From positions 124,001 to 188,000 of the forward strand of contig NZ_DAMBQK010000003.1 of the NCBI RefSeq assembly GCF_032062175.1: DNA of 64,000 nucleotides, read 5' to 3'. The notes under the pieces were generated by a model. The model searched no databases. It had not been told where the DNA came from and worked only from the letters and a program-made list of their open reading frames with translations. Shown in pieces: positions 16,464 through 24,799 of the stretch (position 1 is its first letter; each line of letters starts with the position of its first letter). Made by a program: the position numbers and the translations under genes. Source of the DNA: Atlantibacter sp032062175 (GTDB taxonomy: Bacteria > Pseudomonadota > Gammaproteobacteria > Enterobacterales > Enterobacteriaceae).

Positions 16464-17339
16464 TCAAATTCGTAGCGGGTAGGTCTTCAGGCGGTATTCA
16501 ACCGGGCTGAGGCCGTTAAATTTCAGGCTTATTCGCCGCGTGTTGTAGTACCGAATGTAATCCTCAAGAACGACCTTAAGTTCGTCGACATCGTTAAATT
16601 TACGGGTGTAAAAGCATTCTGATTTTAACGTCCCGAAAAAGCACTCAGCGCAGGCATTATCCAGACAGTTTCCTTTGCGGGACATGCTTTGCAGAATTCC
16701 GAACTCCCGCAACTGATACTGATACCACCGATGCCGGTATTGCCAGCCCTGATCTGAGTGAAGAACTGGCGTGCTGTCTGCGTCCATTCTGGCGAATGCC
16801 TTAATCAACATATCGTCAATCATCGGCATTGTCGGGCGTTCTGAAATACTGTAGGAAATCAGTTCGTTATTGAAGAGATCGATGATTGGAGAAAGATAAA
16901 GTTTACGGCCGTTGACAGCGAACTCCGTGACGTCTGTTACCCATTTTTCATTGGGCCGGCTGGCTTTGAAGTTTCGTTGCAGGAGATTGTCAGCAGCACA
17001 CCCACGTTCGCCACGCCAGGAGGTGTAGCGCTTTACTTTGATAGCTGCTTTTAGGTCAAGGCCATTCATCAGGCGTTGAACCACCTTATGGTTGATTACT
17101 CCCCCCTCTCTTCTGAGCGCCAGCGTTACCCGTCGATAGCCATAGCGGCCCTGGTTTTCATCATATATCTCGCTGATTCGACGATTTATTTCATCGTATT
17201 TTCCCGGAGACCGAAGCGCCTTGAGATGATAGTAAAACGTGCTCCGGGGTATCCGGGCGGTACTCAGCAGCTGATCAAGCGGGTAATGCTGCCTTAGTTC
17301 GTCAACAACACGAACTTTATCTCTTACCGAACTAAGGCT
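16464..17339 (-). CDS. IS150-like transposase OrfB (DDE catalytic part)
   Basis: The reading frame continues well upstream of its first GTG. The conserved IS150 InsK segments VVDELRQHYPLDQLL, RSTFYYHLKAL and GRYGYRRVTLALRREG are all in this frame, up to an overlap with OrfA near 17339. There is no internal ATG at the usual InsK position. As in IS150 it is therefore expected as an OrfAB fusion after a -1 frameshift, probably at the A-AAA-G string near 17346. The DDE residues are present: WVTDVTEF, LHSDQGWQY and the Glu in CAECFFGTLKSE. Apparently uninterrupted. Confidence 0.85.
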   Translation of the reverse strand, partial: SLSSVRDKVRVVDELRQHYPLDQLLSTARIPRSTFYYHLKALRSPGKYDEINRRISEIYDENQGRYGYRRVTLALRREGGVINHKVVQRLMNGLDLKAAIKVKRYTSWRGERGCAADNLLQRNFKASRPNEKWVTDVTEFAVNGRKLYLSPIIDLFNNELISYSISERPTMPMIDDMLIKAFARMDADSTPVLHSDQGWQYRHRWYQYQLREFGILQSMSRKGNCLDNACAECFFGTLKSECFYTRKFNDVDELKVVLEDYIRYYNTRRISLKFNGLSPVEYRLKTYPLRI

Positions 17340-17788
17340 TTCAGCTTTTGAAGATAAAGTATCCGTAATTCAAGACGTTTGACCTTCCTTTCCAGCTCAT
17401 GAATCCGTTGCTCTTTTGATCGTTCCTCTGCTGCTTCAATAAGTTCAGGGTGTTCAGCCATGTAAGATACCCTTTTTGTGCCTACCTTGAGTGAGCGAAG
17501 CCCTTCTTCACCCTGCTCTTTGTACACTTTTAACCATTTGGCGACAGATGATGCACCTGCAACATTGAATTTAGTCGCGGCCTGTGTCTGAGATATCTGA
17601 CCGGATAGCACCGCTTTCACAGCTTCAATTCTGATTTCAGGATCGATGGATACGCCCTTATCTCTGGGTTTTAGTCCCTCTTCACCATAAGCATCATAGG
17701 CTGCAACCCAGATTCTCACTTGGGTTCTGGGAACGTTGAAACGGGCTGAAGTTAACCGATAGCCTTCATCGCTAGCAAGATAGTGCAT
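17324..17788 (-). CDS. IS150-like OrfA (DNA-binding part)
   Basis: At least 154 residues with two helix-turn-helix repeats (TSARFNVPRTQVRIWV and QAATKFNVAGASSVAKWLK) and a C-terminal leucine zipper (ELERKVKRLELRILYLQKLKALVR, interrupted as read). Similarity to InsJ extends about 12 codons upstream of the Met at 17788 (KYTLEERLEVV), but no ATG or GTG is seen there. The true start may be CTG, or the start codon may be mutated. Overlaps OrfB as in the IS150 frameshift arrangement. Confidence 0.8.
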   Translation of the reverse strand: MHYLASDEGYRLTSARFNVPRTQVRIWVAAYDAYGEEGLKPRDKGVSIDPEIRIEAVKAVLSGQISQTQAATKFNVAGASSVAKWLKVYKEQGEEGLRSLKVGTKRVSYMAEHPELIEAAEERSKEQRIHELERKVKRLELRILYLQKLKALVR

Positions 17789-17876
17789 AACGACTTCGAG
17801 GCGTTCTTCGAGGGTATATTTACGGCCGGGTATAGGACTCTCCAGTTTGAGAGTCCAACTAAATGGGTGCAGTGCA

Positions 17877-17995
17877 TTGTTAATTGAAAATTACCTTCGG
17901 GGCTTTCTTCTTTCTGCCTCACAACACCACTTCACTACCCTGCATTTATGAGGCAAAAAGCCTCAAGCGCCGCCGCCACTATAAGCCGCACGTTA
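17877..17995 (-). pseudogene. Distal hok/sok leader fragment, severed from hok by 11.6 kb
   Basis: On the minus strand this resembles the R1 hok leader: GCGCTTGAGGCTTTTTGCCTCAT, then GTGTTGTGAGGCAGAAAGAAG and GCCCCG, then TAATTTTCAATTAAC. It ends exactly at the IS150-like tip. It should contain the old hok promoter region and the 3' part of the Sok antisense RNA with its terminator. The rest of the locus is at 6014-6246. Neither transcript can now be made in its normal form. Confidence 0.7.
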
Positions 17996-18020
17996 TCCCG
18001 GAAAATATTAAGAAAATCTG

Positions 18021-18056
18021 AAATAAAAACGCCCCGGGGCAACGGGGCAAAAAAGT
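18021..18056 (-). terminator. Terminator after norW
   Basis: GCCCCG-GGGCAA-CGGGGC hairpin at 18031-18048. On the minus strand it is followed by GTTTTTATTT. It also has a run of A on the other side, so it may act in both directions. It lies about 60 bases beyond the norW stop. Confidence 0.7.
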
Positions 18057-18110
18057 GCTAAACCACTGACATCGCACCTCCCTGTGCGTTGAAAAATGCG
18101 GGTTAATACG

Positions 18111-19244
18111 TTACGCAGACAAGGCCTTCAGCAACGCAAAGGCTTCTTTCATCTTGTCTTCACTCACCACAAAAGCACGTAGCTGGCCTTCGGCATCCAC
18201 GCCTTTCGCCACCATGCCCTGGGCTTCGGTAGAAATCTGCCAGTTCAGATCGCTGCGGCGGGTTTCGCCAGCCAGATGCAGCGGTAACTCCGGCGTTTTG
18301 ACTTTGACCAGCATGGCGGGCAGTTTCAGCGGCGCGTTGCCGCCGAGCAGGTTTTTCGCCAGCGTCATGGCGCTAATCTGGATCGGTTGCAGAAAAGGCA
18401 GTAACTGACCGTCGATTTCCGCACAGTCGCCCAGCGCGTAGATATCCGGATGACTGGTTTTCAGCGTATTGTCCACCACAATCCCGCGATTCACCGCTAC
18501 CCCGGCGCTGCGGGCCAGCGCGGTTTCCGGGCGTAAGCCGGTCGCGGCAATCACCGCATCCACCTCGACCTGGCGTTCGCGATCGAAGGTGGCGCGAATA
18601 CCTCCCGAGGTTTGTTCCAGAGACTGCAACTGCGATTTCAACAGCAGATGCACGCCCATATCCGTTAAGCGATGTTGCAGGCGGCTGCTCACTTCCGGTG
18701 GCATCAGCGACGCCAGAATGCTGGACGCGTTATCCACCAGCGTCACGGATTTGCCCGCGCGGGTGAAATCCATCGCCAGTTCGCTGCCAATCAGGCCACC
18801 GCCGACAATCAATACCCGGCGCGCATCAAACAGCTGCGACTCGCAGGCGCGATACTCCAGTTGGCTGTTGAGCGTCAGCATCTGCTCACGCCCGTTCACC
18901 GGCGGGATAAACGCGCTGGCCCCGGTCGCCAGCACCAGTTTGTCGTAAGACCACTGGTTATCGATGCTTTTCACCAGACGGGCGGCGGCATCGATCTCTT
19001 TGATCCAGGTGTACGGGAACAGGCGCACGTTGTACTGCTCGGCGAACTCGCCCGCCGACTGGCGCGTCATCTCGTCAGCACGCTGGCGCAGGCTGATGAC
19101 GTGGCTGAGATCGGGCTTGTTGTATTCGTCGATACTGTCGGCGGCAATCACGGTGATTGCCACCTGGCCGTCCTGTTTACGCAGATTTTTGACCAACTGC
19201 CGGGCCGCGAAGCCCGACCCGATAATCACAATCCCGTGGCTCAT
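18111..19244 (-). CDS. norW: NorW, NADH:flavorubredoxin reductase
   Basis: 377 residues. FAD-binding GxGxxA near the N-terminus (IIGSGFAARQLVKNL) and a second NAD-binding Rossmann motif near residue 145 (VLIVGGGLIGSELAMDF), followed by the YALGDCAE FAD contact. It transfers electrons from NADH to the rubredoxin domain of NorV for anaerobic nitric oxide reduction in the cytoplasm. Its start overlaps the norV stop by four bases, so the two form one operon transcribed from the norV promoter. Length and motifs are normal. Confidence 0.95.
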   Translation of the reverse strand: MSHGIVIIGSGFAARQLVKNLRKQDGQVAITVIAADSIDEYNKPDLSHVISLRQRADEMTRQSAGEFAEQYNVRLFPYTWIKEIDAAARLVKSIDNQWSYDKLVLATGASAFIPPVNGREQMLTLNSQLEYRACESQLFDARRVLIVGGGLIGSELAMDFTRAGKSVTLVDNASSILASLMPPEVSSRLQHRLTDMGVHLLLKSQLQSLEQTSGGIRATFDRERQVEVDAVIAATGLRPETALARSAGVAVNRGIVVDNTLKTSHPDIYALGDCAEIDGQLLPFLQPIQISAMTLAKNLLGGNAPLKLPAMLVKVKTPELPLHLAGETRRSDLNWQISTEAQGMVAKGVDAEGQLRAFVVSEDKMKEAFALLKALSA

Positions 19245-20686
19245 ACCGCCTCCATTGCCAGCTCGTCGAACACGTCTTTACCCAGTGAACATTCCGGGCA
19301 CAGGAAGTTATCTGGCACGTCGCTCCACGGCGTCCCCGGCTGGACATCCTGCATCGGTTCGCCAACGGCTGGATCGTAAATCCACTGGCAGACGCTGCAC
19401 TGCATGCAGGGGCCGAGGTCGGCAGCGGCGGCGGCGCTGTTGTCATCATCCTGCTTCGGTTGCGCTTTCACCGTGGTTTCCGGCAGCGGTGCGAGCGCCC
19501 ACTGGCGGGCAATGTCGCGGCCATGCTGACGGCACAGTTCCAGAGCATCGACATCCGGACGCCATTTGGCTTTCAGGCTCAGGGACATTTCGAAACCGGC
19601 ATCCTGCAAGCGCGTAGACAGACGGTCCACCGCACCACCACTCCAGCCGTGAGAACCGAATGCGCTGGCGCGTTTATTACGGAAACGCAGACCGGTCATC
19701 TCTTCCACCAGACCGGCGATTTTCGGCATCATCACGTTGTTCATGGTGGAGGTGCCCACCAGCACGCCTTTTGAGCGAAATACGTTAGTCAGGATTTCGT
19801 TTTTATCGCTACGCGCCACGTTGAAAATTTTCACTGCCACCACCGGGTCAACTTCGTTGATGCCCTGGGCGATAGCGTCCGCCATCATGCGGGTGTTGTT
19901 AGACATGGTGTCATAGAAGAGGGTGATGCGGTCTTCCTGGTAATCCGCCGCCCATTTCAGGTACAGCTCGACGATTTGGGTCGGGTTTTCACGCCAGACC
20001 ACGCCGTGGGACGTGGCGATCATATCCACTGGCAGGTTGAAGCCGAGGATTTCAGTGATTTTCGGCGTGACCAGACGGCTGAACGGCGTCAGGATGTTGG
20101 CGTAGTAGCGCTGGCACTGTTCGAACAGCTCAGTCTGATCCACTTCGTCGTTAAACAGGCGTTCGTCGCAGTAGTGCTGACCGAAGGCGTCGTTACTGAA
20201 CAACACCGCATCGCCAGTCATATAGGTCATCATGCTGTCCGGCCAGTGCAGCATCGGGGTTTCAACGAAGATCAGCTGTTTGCCGTTGCCGATATCCAGG
20301 GAATCACCGGTTTTCACCACGTGGAAATTCCACTCCGGATGGTGGTGGTGCCCGTTAATGGAATCGATAGCGTTGGCGGTGCAGTAGATCGGGGTATCCG
20401 GGATCTGCATCATCAGCTCGGTCAGCGCCCCTGCGTGGTCTTCTTCCGCATGGTTGATGATGATGTAATCGATATCTGCCAGGTCAATTTCGCTGCGCAG
20501 GTTCTGCACGAACTCGCGGCTAAATTTGTGATCGACGGTATCGATCAGTACGTTTTTTTCTTCACGGATGAGATAGCTGTTGTAGCTGCTGCCACGCAGC
20601 GTTTTGTATTCGGTGCCGTGAAAATCGCGAACTTCCCAGTCACGCTGTCCAACCCAGGAAATGTTGTTCTTAACCAGAATAGCCAT
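19241..20686 (-). CDS. norV: NorV, anaerobic nitric oxide reductase flavorubredoxin
   Basis: 481 residues. The N-terminal metallo-beta-lactamase-like domain carries the di-iron ligands (NHAEEDHAG, and the later H-W-P-D-S-M segment). A flavodoxin domain with FYDTMSNNTRMMAD follows at about 255-400. A C-terminal rubredoxin domain has CSVCQWIYDP and CPEC for the iron site. Together with NorW it reduces NO to N2O under anoxia. It is very close to E. coli NorV and intact. Control by NorR and sigma-54 is indicated by the sites upstream. Confidence 0.97.
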   Translation of the reverse strand: MAILVKNNISWVGQRDWEVRDFHGTEYKTLRGSSYNSYLIREEKNVLIDTVDHKFSREFVQNLRSEIDLADIDYIIINHAEEDHAGALTELMMQIPDTPIYCTANAIDSINGHHHHPEWNFHVVKTGDSLDIGNGKQLIFVETPMLHWPDSMMTYMTGDAVLFSNDAFGQHYCDERLFNDEVDQTELFEQCQRYYANILTPFSRLVTPKITEILGFNLPVDMIATSHGVVWRENPTQIVELYLKWAADYQEDRITLFYDTMSNNTRMMADAIAQGINEVDPVVAVKIFNVARSDKNEILTNVFRSKGVLVGTSTMNNVMMPKIAGLVEEMTGLRFRNKRASAFGSHGWSGGAVDRLSTRLQDAGFEMSLSLKAKWRPDVDALELCRQHGRDIARQWALAPLPETTVKAQPKQDDDNSAAAAADLGPCMQCSVCQWIYDPAVGEPMQDVQPGTPWSDVPDNFLCPECSLGKDVFDELAMEAV

Positions 20687-20737
20687 ATCAACCTCTTGTG
20701 TTCATGAAATTAAATTCGAATGCGATATGACTCATAT

Positions 20738-20753
20738 ATCAAGTTGCATGCCA
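20738..20753 (-). promoter_or_regulatory. Sigma-54 promoter of norVW
   Basis: On the minus strand TGGCAT-N5-TTGAT gives the GG and TG cores at -24/-12 spacing, about 50 bases before the norV ATG. This matches the sigma-54 promoter type known for norV. Confidence 0.65.
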
Positions 20754-20808
20754 ACTTTATAAGCACGTGATTTTAAATGTTTTATTTAATTTTATGATGA
20801 TTAAAAAT

Positions 20809-20864
20809 GTTAAAATGACTATCAGAGAGGCAGTCATTTTGACTAACTTTATTGTCAAAATGAC
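20809..20864. promoter_or_regulatory. Three NorR enhancer sites (GT-N7-AC)
   Basis: GTTAAAATGAC at 20809-20819, GTCATTTTGAC at 20833-20843 and GTCAAAATGAC at 20854-20864 each fit the NorR consensus GT-N7-AC. Three such sites upstream of norV are the known arrangement for NorR, the NO-sensing enhancer-binding protein. They survive although no norR gene follows; the stop codon of the EamA gene begins 19 bases later. Confidence 0.75.
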
Positions 20865-20882
20865 TGTTTTCGGAAAGGACGT

Positions 20883-21740
20883 TTAGAGGCGGTTAATCAT
20901 CCGCCAGCGGAACCAGATTTGGGCAAGCAGAATCAGAATCCCGCCGATAATTTTCTGCGTGGGTAAACGCTCGCCATACCAAATCCCGGCAGCGATAACG
21001 GTAAACAGCGGCTCCAGCACCATAATCAGGGCGGCGCTGGCGACGGCGGCGTATTTTTGCCCCTGAAGCTGCAACGCGAAACGCAGGCTGGTGGCGATAA
21101 AAATACTGGCCAGCACCCACAGCGCAATAGACAGGTCAAAGGGTTGGGTAATGTGCTCGAACCCGGCGGAAATACCCAGCCCAACAATACCGGTGATCAT
21201 CAACTGCGCCGTAGTGAGTGGGATTAACGGCACCTCACGGGCGCAGCGGCTGGTGTAGCAAAACGAGATCGACTGCACCAGCGCCGTCAGTAAAAACCAA
21301 CCCTGGCTGGGATGGAACGACACCGGGCTGTGCAGGCTTAGCAGCGCCAGCCCTATCGCTGCTACCGGCAGGCACTCCCAGTACGCCCGCGCCGGGCGCA
21401 CCCGCATCATCACCCACGCTGTCAGTGGTACAAACAGCATCGCGAGGCTCATAATAAACGCCCCCTCGCCCAGCGACGGGGTACTGGATACCGAGTAGAT
21501 CCACAGGCACATGGTGAGCGCCATCCATAATCCGCTGATCAGCACTTGTCGCCACTGGTGGCGCGGGATGTGCTGACCGCGACAAAACGGCAACAGCACC
21601 AGTGAGGCGAAGAAAAACCGCACGCCGAGAAACGCAAATACCGGCATTCCGGCAATCGCTTCTTTAGAAAAAATCCAGCCGCAGGCGGCAATAAGCGTGG
21701 TTAAGACTAAAAACAGATCGGCTTGCCGCTGCCGGTTCAT
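20883..21740 (-). CDS. EamA/DMT-family transporter
   Basis: 285 residues with ten predicted transmembrane helices in two five-helix EamA repeats. Conserved features include the short charged loop after helix 1 (IFSKEAIAGMP) and the final basic cytoplasmic end. This is the drug/metabolite transporter superfamily; the substrate cannot be inferred. The gene occupies the place where norR usually lies divergent from norV, but points the same way as norV. Start ATG at 21740 is preceded by AGGGAG. Confidence 0.85.
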   Translation of the reverse strand: MNRQRQADLFLVLTTLIAACGWIFSKEAIAGMPVFAFLGVRFFFASLVLLPFCRGQHIPRHQWRQVLISGLWMALTMCLWIYSVSSTPSLGEGAFIMSLAMLFVPLTAWVMMRVRPARAYWECLPVAAIGLALLSLHSPVSFHPSQGWFLLTALVQSISFCYTSRCAREVPLIPLTTAQLMITGIVGLGISAGFEHITQPFDLSIALWVLASIFIATSLRFALQLQGQKYAAVASAALIMVLEPLFTVIAAGIWYGERLPTQKIIGGILILLAQIWFRWRMINRL

Positions 21741-21857
21741 GGGTCATGCTCCCTGGAATAAGTAAAGTAAGTCAAACAAGCTTTCGACTTTATAACATTC
21801 CGCTAACCTGAACCACTTCACGCAGGGGAAAAGATTGGGGGGTGGTAAAACGCAGAA

Positions 21858-21886
21858 AAAAGCGCCCCAACGAGGCGCTTATCAAC
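21858..21886 (-). terminator. Terminator after citT
   Basis: AGCGCC-CCAACGA-GGCGCT hairpin followed on the minus strand by six T. It lies directly after the citT stop and closes the citCDEFXG-citT transcript. Confidence 0.85.
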
Positions 21887-21896
21887 AAAACGGATA

Positions 21897-23360
21897 TTAG
21901 TTCCAGAGCGCCAGAATTGGCCAGCCGACCAGCATCAGCATTGAGATATAAATCACCCCAAAAATCGCGCCGAGCCGCCAGTAATCTTTGGATTTCACGT
22001 AGCCGCAGCCGTAAATGATCACGCCAGGGCCGGTGGCATACGGCGTCAGGCAGCCCATGATGCCGATAGACAGTACCAGCAGGATACACAGATGCTCCAT
22101 TGGCACGCCGGGTATCCCTTTGCCCACCGCCAGGATCACCGGCAGCATGGTCGCGGTATGGGCTGACAGGCTGGCGAACAGGTAGTGCGCAAAGTAAAAC
22201 ACCAGAACCAGCGCAACCACCGTACCGGTGGGCGAAAACCCTTCCAGATGGGTGCTCATGGTTTTCGCAAACCAGTCGATAAAGCCGGAACGGGTCAGGC
22301 CGTTAGCCATCACCACCAGCGTCGCCAGGTTCACCAGGGTGTTCCAGGCGCTGTGGTATTTGGTGATCTCTTTCCACGGCACCACGTGCAGGGCCAGCAT
22401 TAACGATACCGCCAGCAAGCCCACCGCCGTAGCATCGATAGCTTCACCGCCGAACACCCACAGCGCAAGGCTCAGTAATACCAGGCCAATCAGGGTGATC
22501 TCTTTCTGGGTCAACGCGCCCATCTCTTTCAGCGCGTCGCTGGCCCAACTGGAAACCTCCGCACTGTGAGTCACTTCCGGTTTATACAGCACATAAGACA
22601 GCCACGGGGCGACGATCAGCAGAATGATGCCCACCGGTAAGAAGCTCAAAAACCAGGTCAGCCAGCTAATCTGAATCCCGGCGATTTTACTGACGAACTC
22701 AAGACCCAGCACATTCGGCGCCGCGCCGGTAACGAACATTGAGGAGCTGAGGCTGGTACTGATCACCATCATCCACATCAGGTAGCCGCCGATGCGGCGC
22801 GATGACGGGTCGTTGGGATGGGAATTAAACAGCGGCGGCAGGTTTTTGATTACCGGGAATACGGTGCCGCCGGTGCGCGCGGTATTCGACGGGGTGAACG
22901 GTGCCAGCAGGATATCGATAATCACGATGGCATAGCCGAGCGTCAGGGTGCGTTTGCCCATAAACTTGACCATAAACAGCGCGATACGCCGCCCCAGACC
23001 GGTCACTTCATAGCCCAGCGCGAATATAAATGCCCCGAACACCAGCCACACCGTGGTGCTGGAAAACCCCGCCAGCCCCCACTTCAGCGCCTGCTTACCG
23101 GCGTCGAATTTCGGGTCGGCCAGTTCGCTGGCATCAAATAACAGGTAATCGCTGCCAATAACGCAAATCGTCACGGCGATAAAGCTGATCGCCGTCGCCG
23201 GGATAGGCTCGAGGATCATCCCGACAATCATTGCCACAAACACGGCAAAGTAGTGCCATGCCTGCGGCGGCATACCGTCCGGGACCGGAATGAGCAACAT
23301 GATGCCCATTACCACCAGCGGGGCCAGTAACTTCCATATTTTATCTTTTGAAGCAGTCAT
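21897..23360 (-). CDS. citT: CitT, citrate/succinate antiporter
   Basis: 487 residues, DASS-family inner-membrane carrier with about 12-14 transmembrane helices. Almost colinear with E. coli CitT, including NTARTGGTVFPVI and the C-terminal ATGPGVIIYGCGYVKSKDYWRLG. It imports citrate in exchange for succinate during anaerobic citrate fermentation. It is the last gene of the operon, and its start overlaps the citG end by 20 bases. The start at 23360 reproduces the usual N-terminus. Confidence 0.95.
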   Translation of the reverse strand: MTASKDKIWKLLAPLVVMGIMLLIPVPDGMPPQAWHYFAVFVAMIVGMILEPIPATAISFIAVTICVIGSDYLLFDASELADPKFDAGKQALKWGLAGFSSTTVWLVFGAFIFALGYEVTGLGRRIALFMVKFMGKRTLTLGYAIVIIDILLAPFTPSNTARTGGTVFPVIKNLPPLFNSHPNDPSSRRIGGYLMWMMVISTSLSSSMFVTGAAPNVLGLEFVSKIAGIQISWLTWFLSFLPVGIILLIVAPWLSYVLYKPEVTHSAEVSSWASDALKEMGALTQKEITLIGLVLLSLALWVFGGEAIDATAVGLLAVSLMLALHVVPWKEITKYHSAWNTLVNLATLVVMANGLTRSGFIDWFAKTMSTHLEGFSPTGTVVALVLVFYFAHYLFASLSAHTATMLPVILAVGKGIPGVPMEHLCILLVLSIGIMGCLTPYATGPGVIIYGCGYVKSKDYWRLGAIFGVIYISMLMLVGWPILALWN

Positions 23361-24285
23361 CGCTGTTTCTCCATGAAAAGCTTGTGCTTGTAAGTGATTG
23401 AAAATGAACGTTTGAAATTTCAGCTAAAAACCAGGTGACGATAAGCAGATCGGCGCTGCCGCCGGGGCTGAGATGGCGGGCGATACAGGCGTTATCAAAT
23501 TCAGTGAGCGCGTGGAGGTCGCCTGCGCGGCGGATACCGCCCTGACGCAGCAACGCGATAGCCCGCTGTTGCAGCCAGTGCAGGCCATCCGCGCCGCCGC
23601 GCGAGGCCACATTGGTGTCGCCATTGCGCGCCATCAGCACCAGCAGCGTGTCGAGCAGCGCCAGTTCAGGATCAATGCCCTGCGCTTTCAGTGCGCGGTA
23701 ATGGGGTAACGCATGGTCGCGCACCAGCGGGAACCCGGCCTCGGCTTCGCCACGCGCGCCGGTCAGGCCAAGCTGCAAATAGAGCCGCTGCCCCGCCGTT
23801 TGCCCGGCGTTGTGTTGAACCAGCTCGCGCGCAGTGATCCCTTCACAAAACCCCGCAGCCTGGCGGCACAGCGCTTCTGGCGTGACCGGCTGCTGCTGTT
23901 GGGTTAATCGCCCTACCGCCGCGCACAGCAACCCCAGCGAGAAAATGCTGCCTTTATGGGTGTTCACCCCGGCGGTGGCGCGGAACATTGCCGCTTCGCA
24001 GGCCAGACCGATTGGGCGGATCGCGGCTAAAACCGCGTTCTCCGGCAGTCCGGCGCTGCATGCGCCCATTTCCACAAAGCGCGGCAACCACAGGCGAATG
24101 GCGTCCGCGCTGCGGTAAAAATCCTCCAGCGCCATGTCCTTGTGTGCCCCGCTGTTGTAGCGGTCCACCAGGCCAGGTTTGGGCGATAAATTCACCTCCG
24201 CCAGCATGGCGCGCCAGCCGCAGTCGCTGTAATACGCGGCGATGTGCGGCGCAATAACCTGGGGCTCAAGCGTGTTCGGCTTCAT
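23341..24285 (-). CDS. citG: CitG, triphosphoribosyl-dephospho-CoA synthase
   Basis: 314 residues. Makes 2'-(5''-triphosphoribosyl)-3'-dephospho-CoA, the precursor of the citrate lyase prosthetic group. Conserved blocks are VNLSPKPGLVDRYNSGAHKDM, TAGVNTHKGSIFSLGLL, LTGARGEAEAGFP and LSPGGSADLLIVTWFL. The last 24 residues extend past the usual end of E. coli CitG and run into citT, so the C-terminus has been lengthened. It overlaps citX at the other end by 20 bases. Confidence 0.93.
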   Translation of the reverse strand: MKPNTLEPQVIAPHIAAYYSDCGWRAMLAEVNLSPKPGLVDRYNSGAHKDMALEDFYRSADAIRLWLPRFVEMGACSAGLPENAVLAAIRPIGLACEAAMFRATAGVNTHKGSIFSLGLLCAAVGRLTQQQQPVTPEALCRQAAGFCEGITARELVQHNAGQTAGQRLYLQLGLTGARGEAEAGFPLVRDHALPHYRALKAQGIDPELALLDTLLVLMARNGDTNVASRGGADGLHWLQQRAIALLRQGGIRRAGDLHALTEFDNACIARHLSPGGSADLLIVTWFLAEISNVHFQSLTSTSFSWRNSDDCFKR

Positions 24286-24796
24286 TCAGGCGCATCTCCA
24301 TATGGGCCAGCAGTTCGGCAAGCGAGTGGGATTTTTCGCGGGCGCACAGCGTTGCGGCGCGAGAACACACCAGGCAGGTTCGGGGTGGCAGGGAAAACTG
24401 CTGGCGGGACAGGATGTCGCCGTGCGGCGTTAACACGTCAATATCCCACAGCCGCCCCAGCGGGTGTGCCTGCTCCAGCGCGATGGCGGCGCGTTTCACC
24501 GCCTGCGCCGGGGCGTTTATCGCCAACAGGGCTTCGGGGCCGGTGATTAAGGCAAAGGATGCCTGGGTGATAATTGGCCAAACGGCGTCGCGCGCCATAC
24601 TCTCCAGCGCCTGAAGACCGTGACTAAAAAGCCGCCGGGTGAGATCGCTGTCTTTCACGGGCCCTGGTGCCACCACGGTAAAGGAAATCAGCGTCACGCC
24701 ATGTTGCTTAAGCCAGGCCGTTTGCCGCGCCTGGCGCGCATCCCGGCTGACCAGCAGTTCCGGCAGCGTTATGGCACGATCCGCAAAGCGCGCCAT
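24266..24796 (-). CDS. citX: CitX, holo-citrate lyase synthase
   Basis: 176 residues. Transfers the prosthetic group made by CitG to the acyl carrier protein CitD. Recognised by the N-terminal LLVSRDARQARQTAWL, the central ALEQAHPLGRLWDIDVL and the CLVCSRAATLCARE cysteine-containing stretch near the C-terminus. It sits three bases after citF and overlaps citG, in the E. coli gene order. Confidence 0.93.
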   Translation of the reverse strand: MARFADRAITLPELLVSRDARQARQTAWLKQHGVTLISFTVVAPGPVKDSDLTRRLFSHGLQALESMARDAVWPIITQASFALITGPEALLAINAPAQAVKRAAIALEQAHPLGRLWDIDVLTPHGDILSRQQFSLPPRTCLVCSRAATLCAREKSHSLAELLAHMEMRLNEAEHA

Positions 24797-24799
24797 CGC

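Larger units (their letters stand above)
6247..17876. mobile_element. 11.6-kb IS-bounded block carrying vapBC and CBASS, inserted in hok/sok
   Basis: Both edges are IS3-family (IS150-like) tips pointing outward: TGTACTGCCC at 6247 and, inverted, TGCACTGCAC at 17876. The flanks, when joined, rebuild a hok/sok leader. No target duplication is seen (flanks end TGG and start TTG), and the two tips come from different elements. The block therefore probably grew or was trimmed by IS recombination rather than moving as one clean composite transposon. Confidence 0.7.
16464..17876 (-). mobile_element. IS150-like (IS3 family) element, outer end intact, inner end lost
   Basis: The outer end at 17876 reads, on the minus strand, TGCACTGCACCCATTTAG, a one-base variant of the IS150 terminus. 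The two overlapping IS150-type frames follow. The opposite terminus is not visible after the transposase stop at 16464. The outer end abuts hok/sok leader sequence, so this element forms the right edge of the inserted block. Confidence 0.8.
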
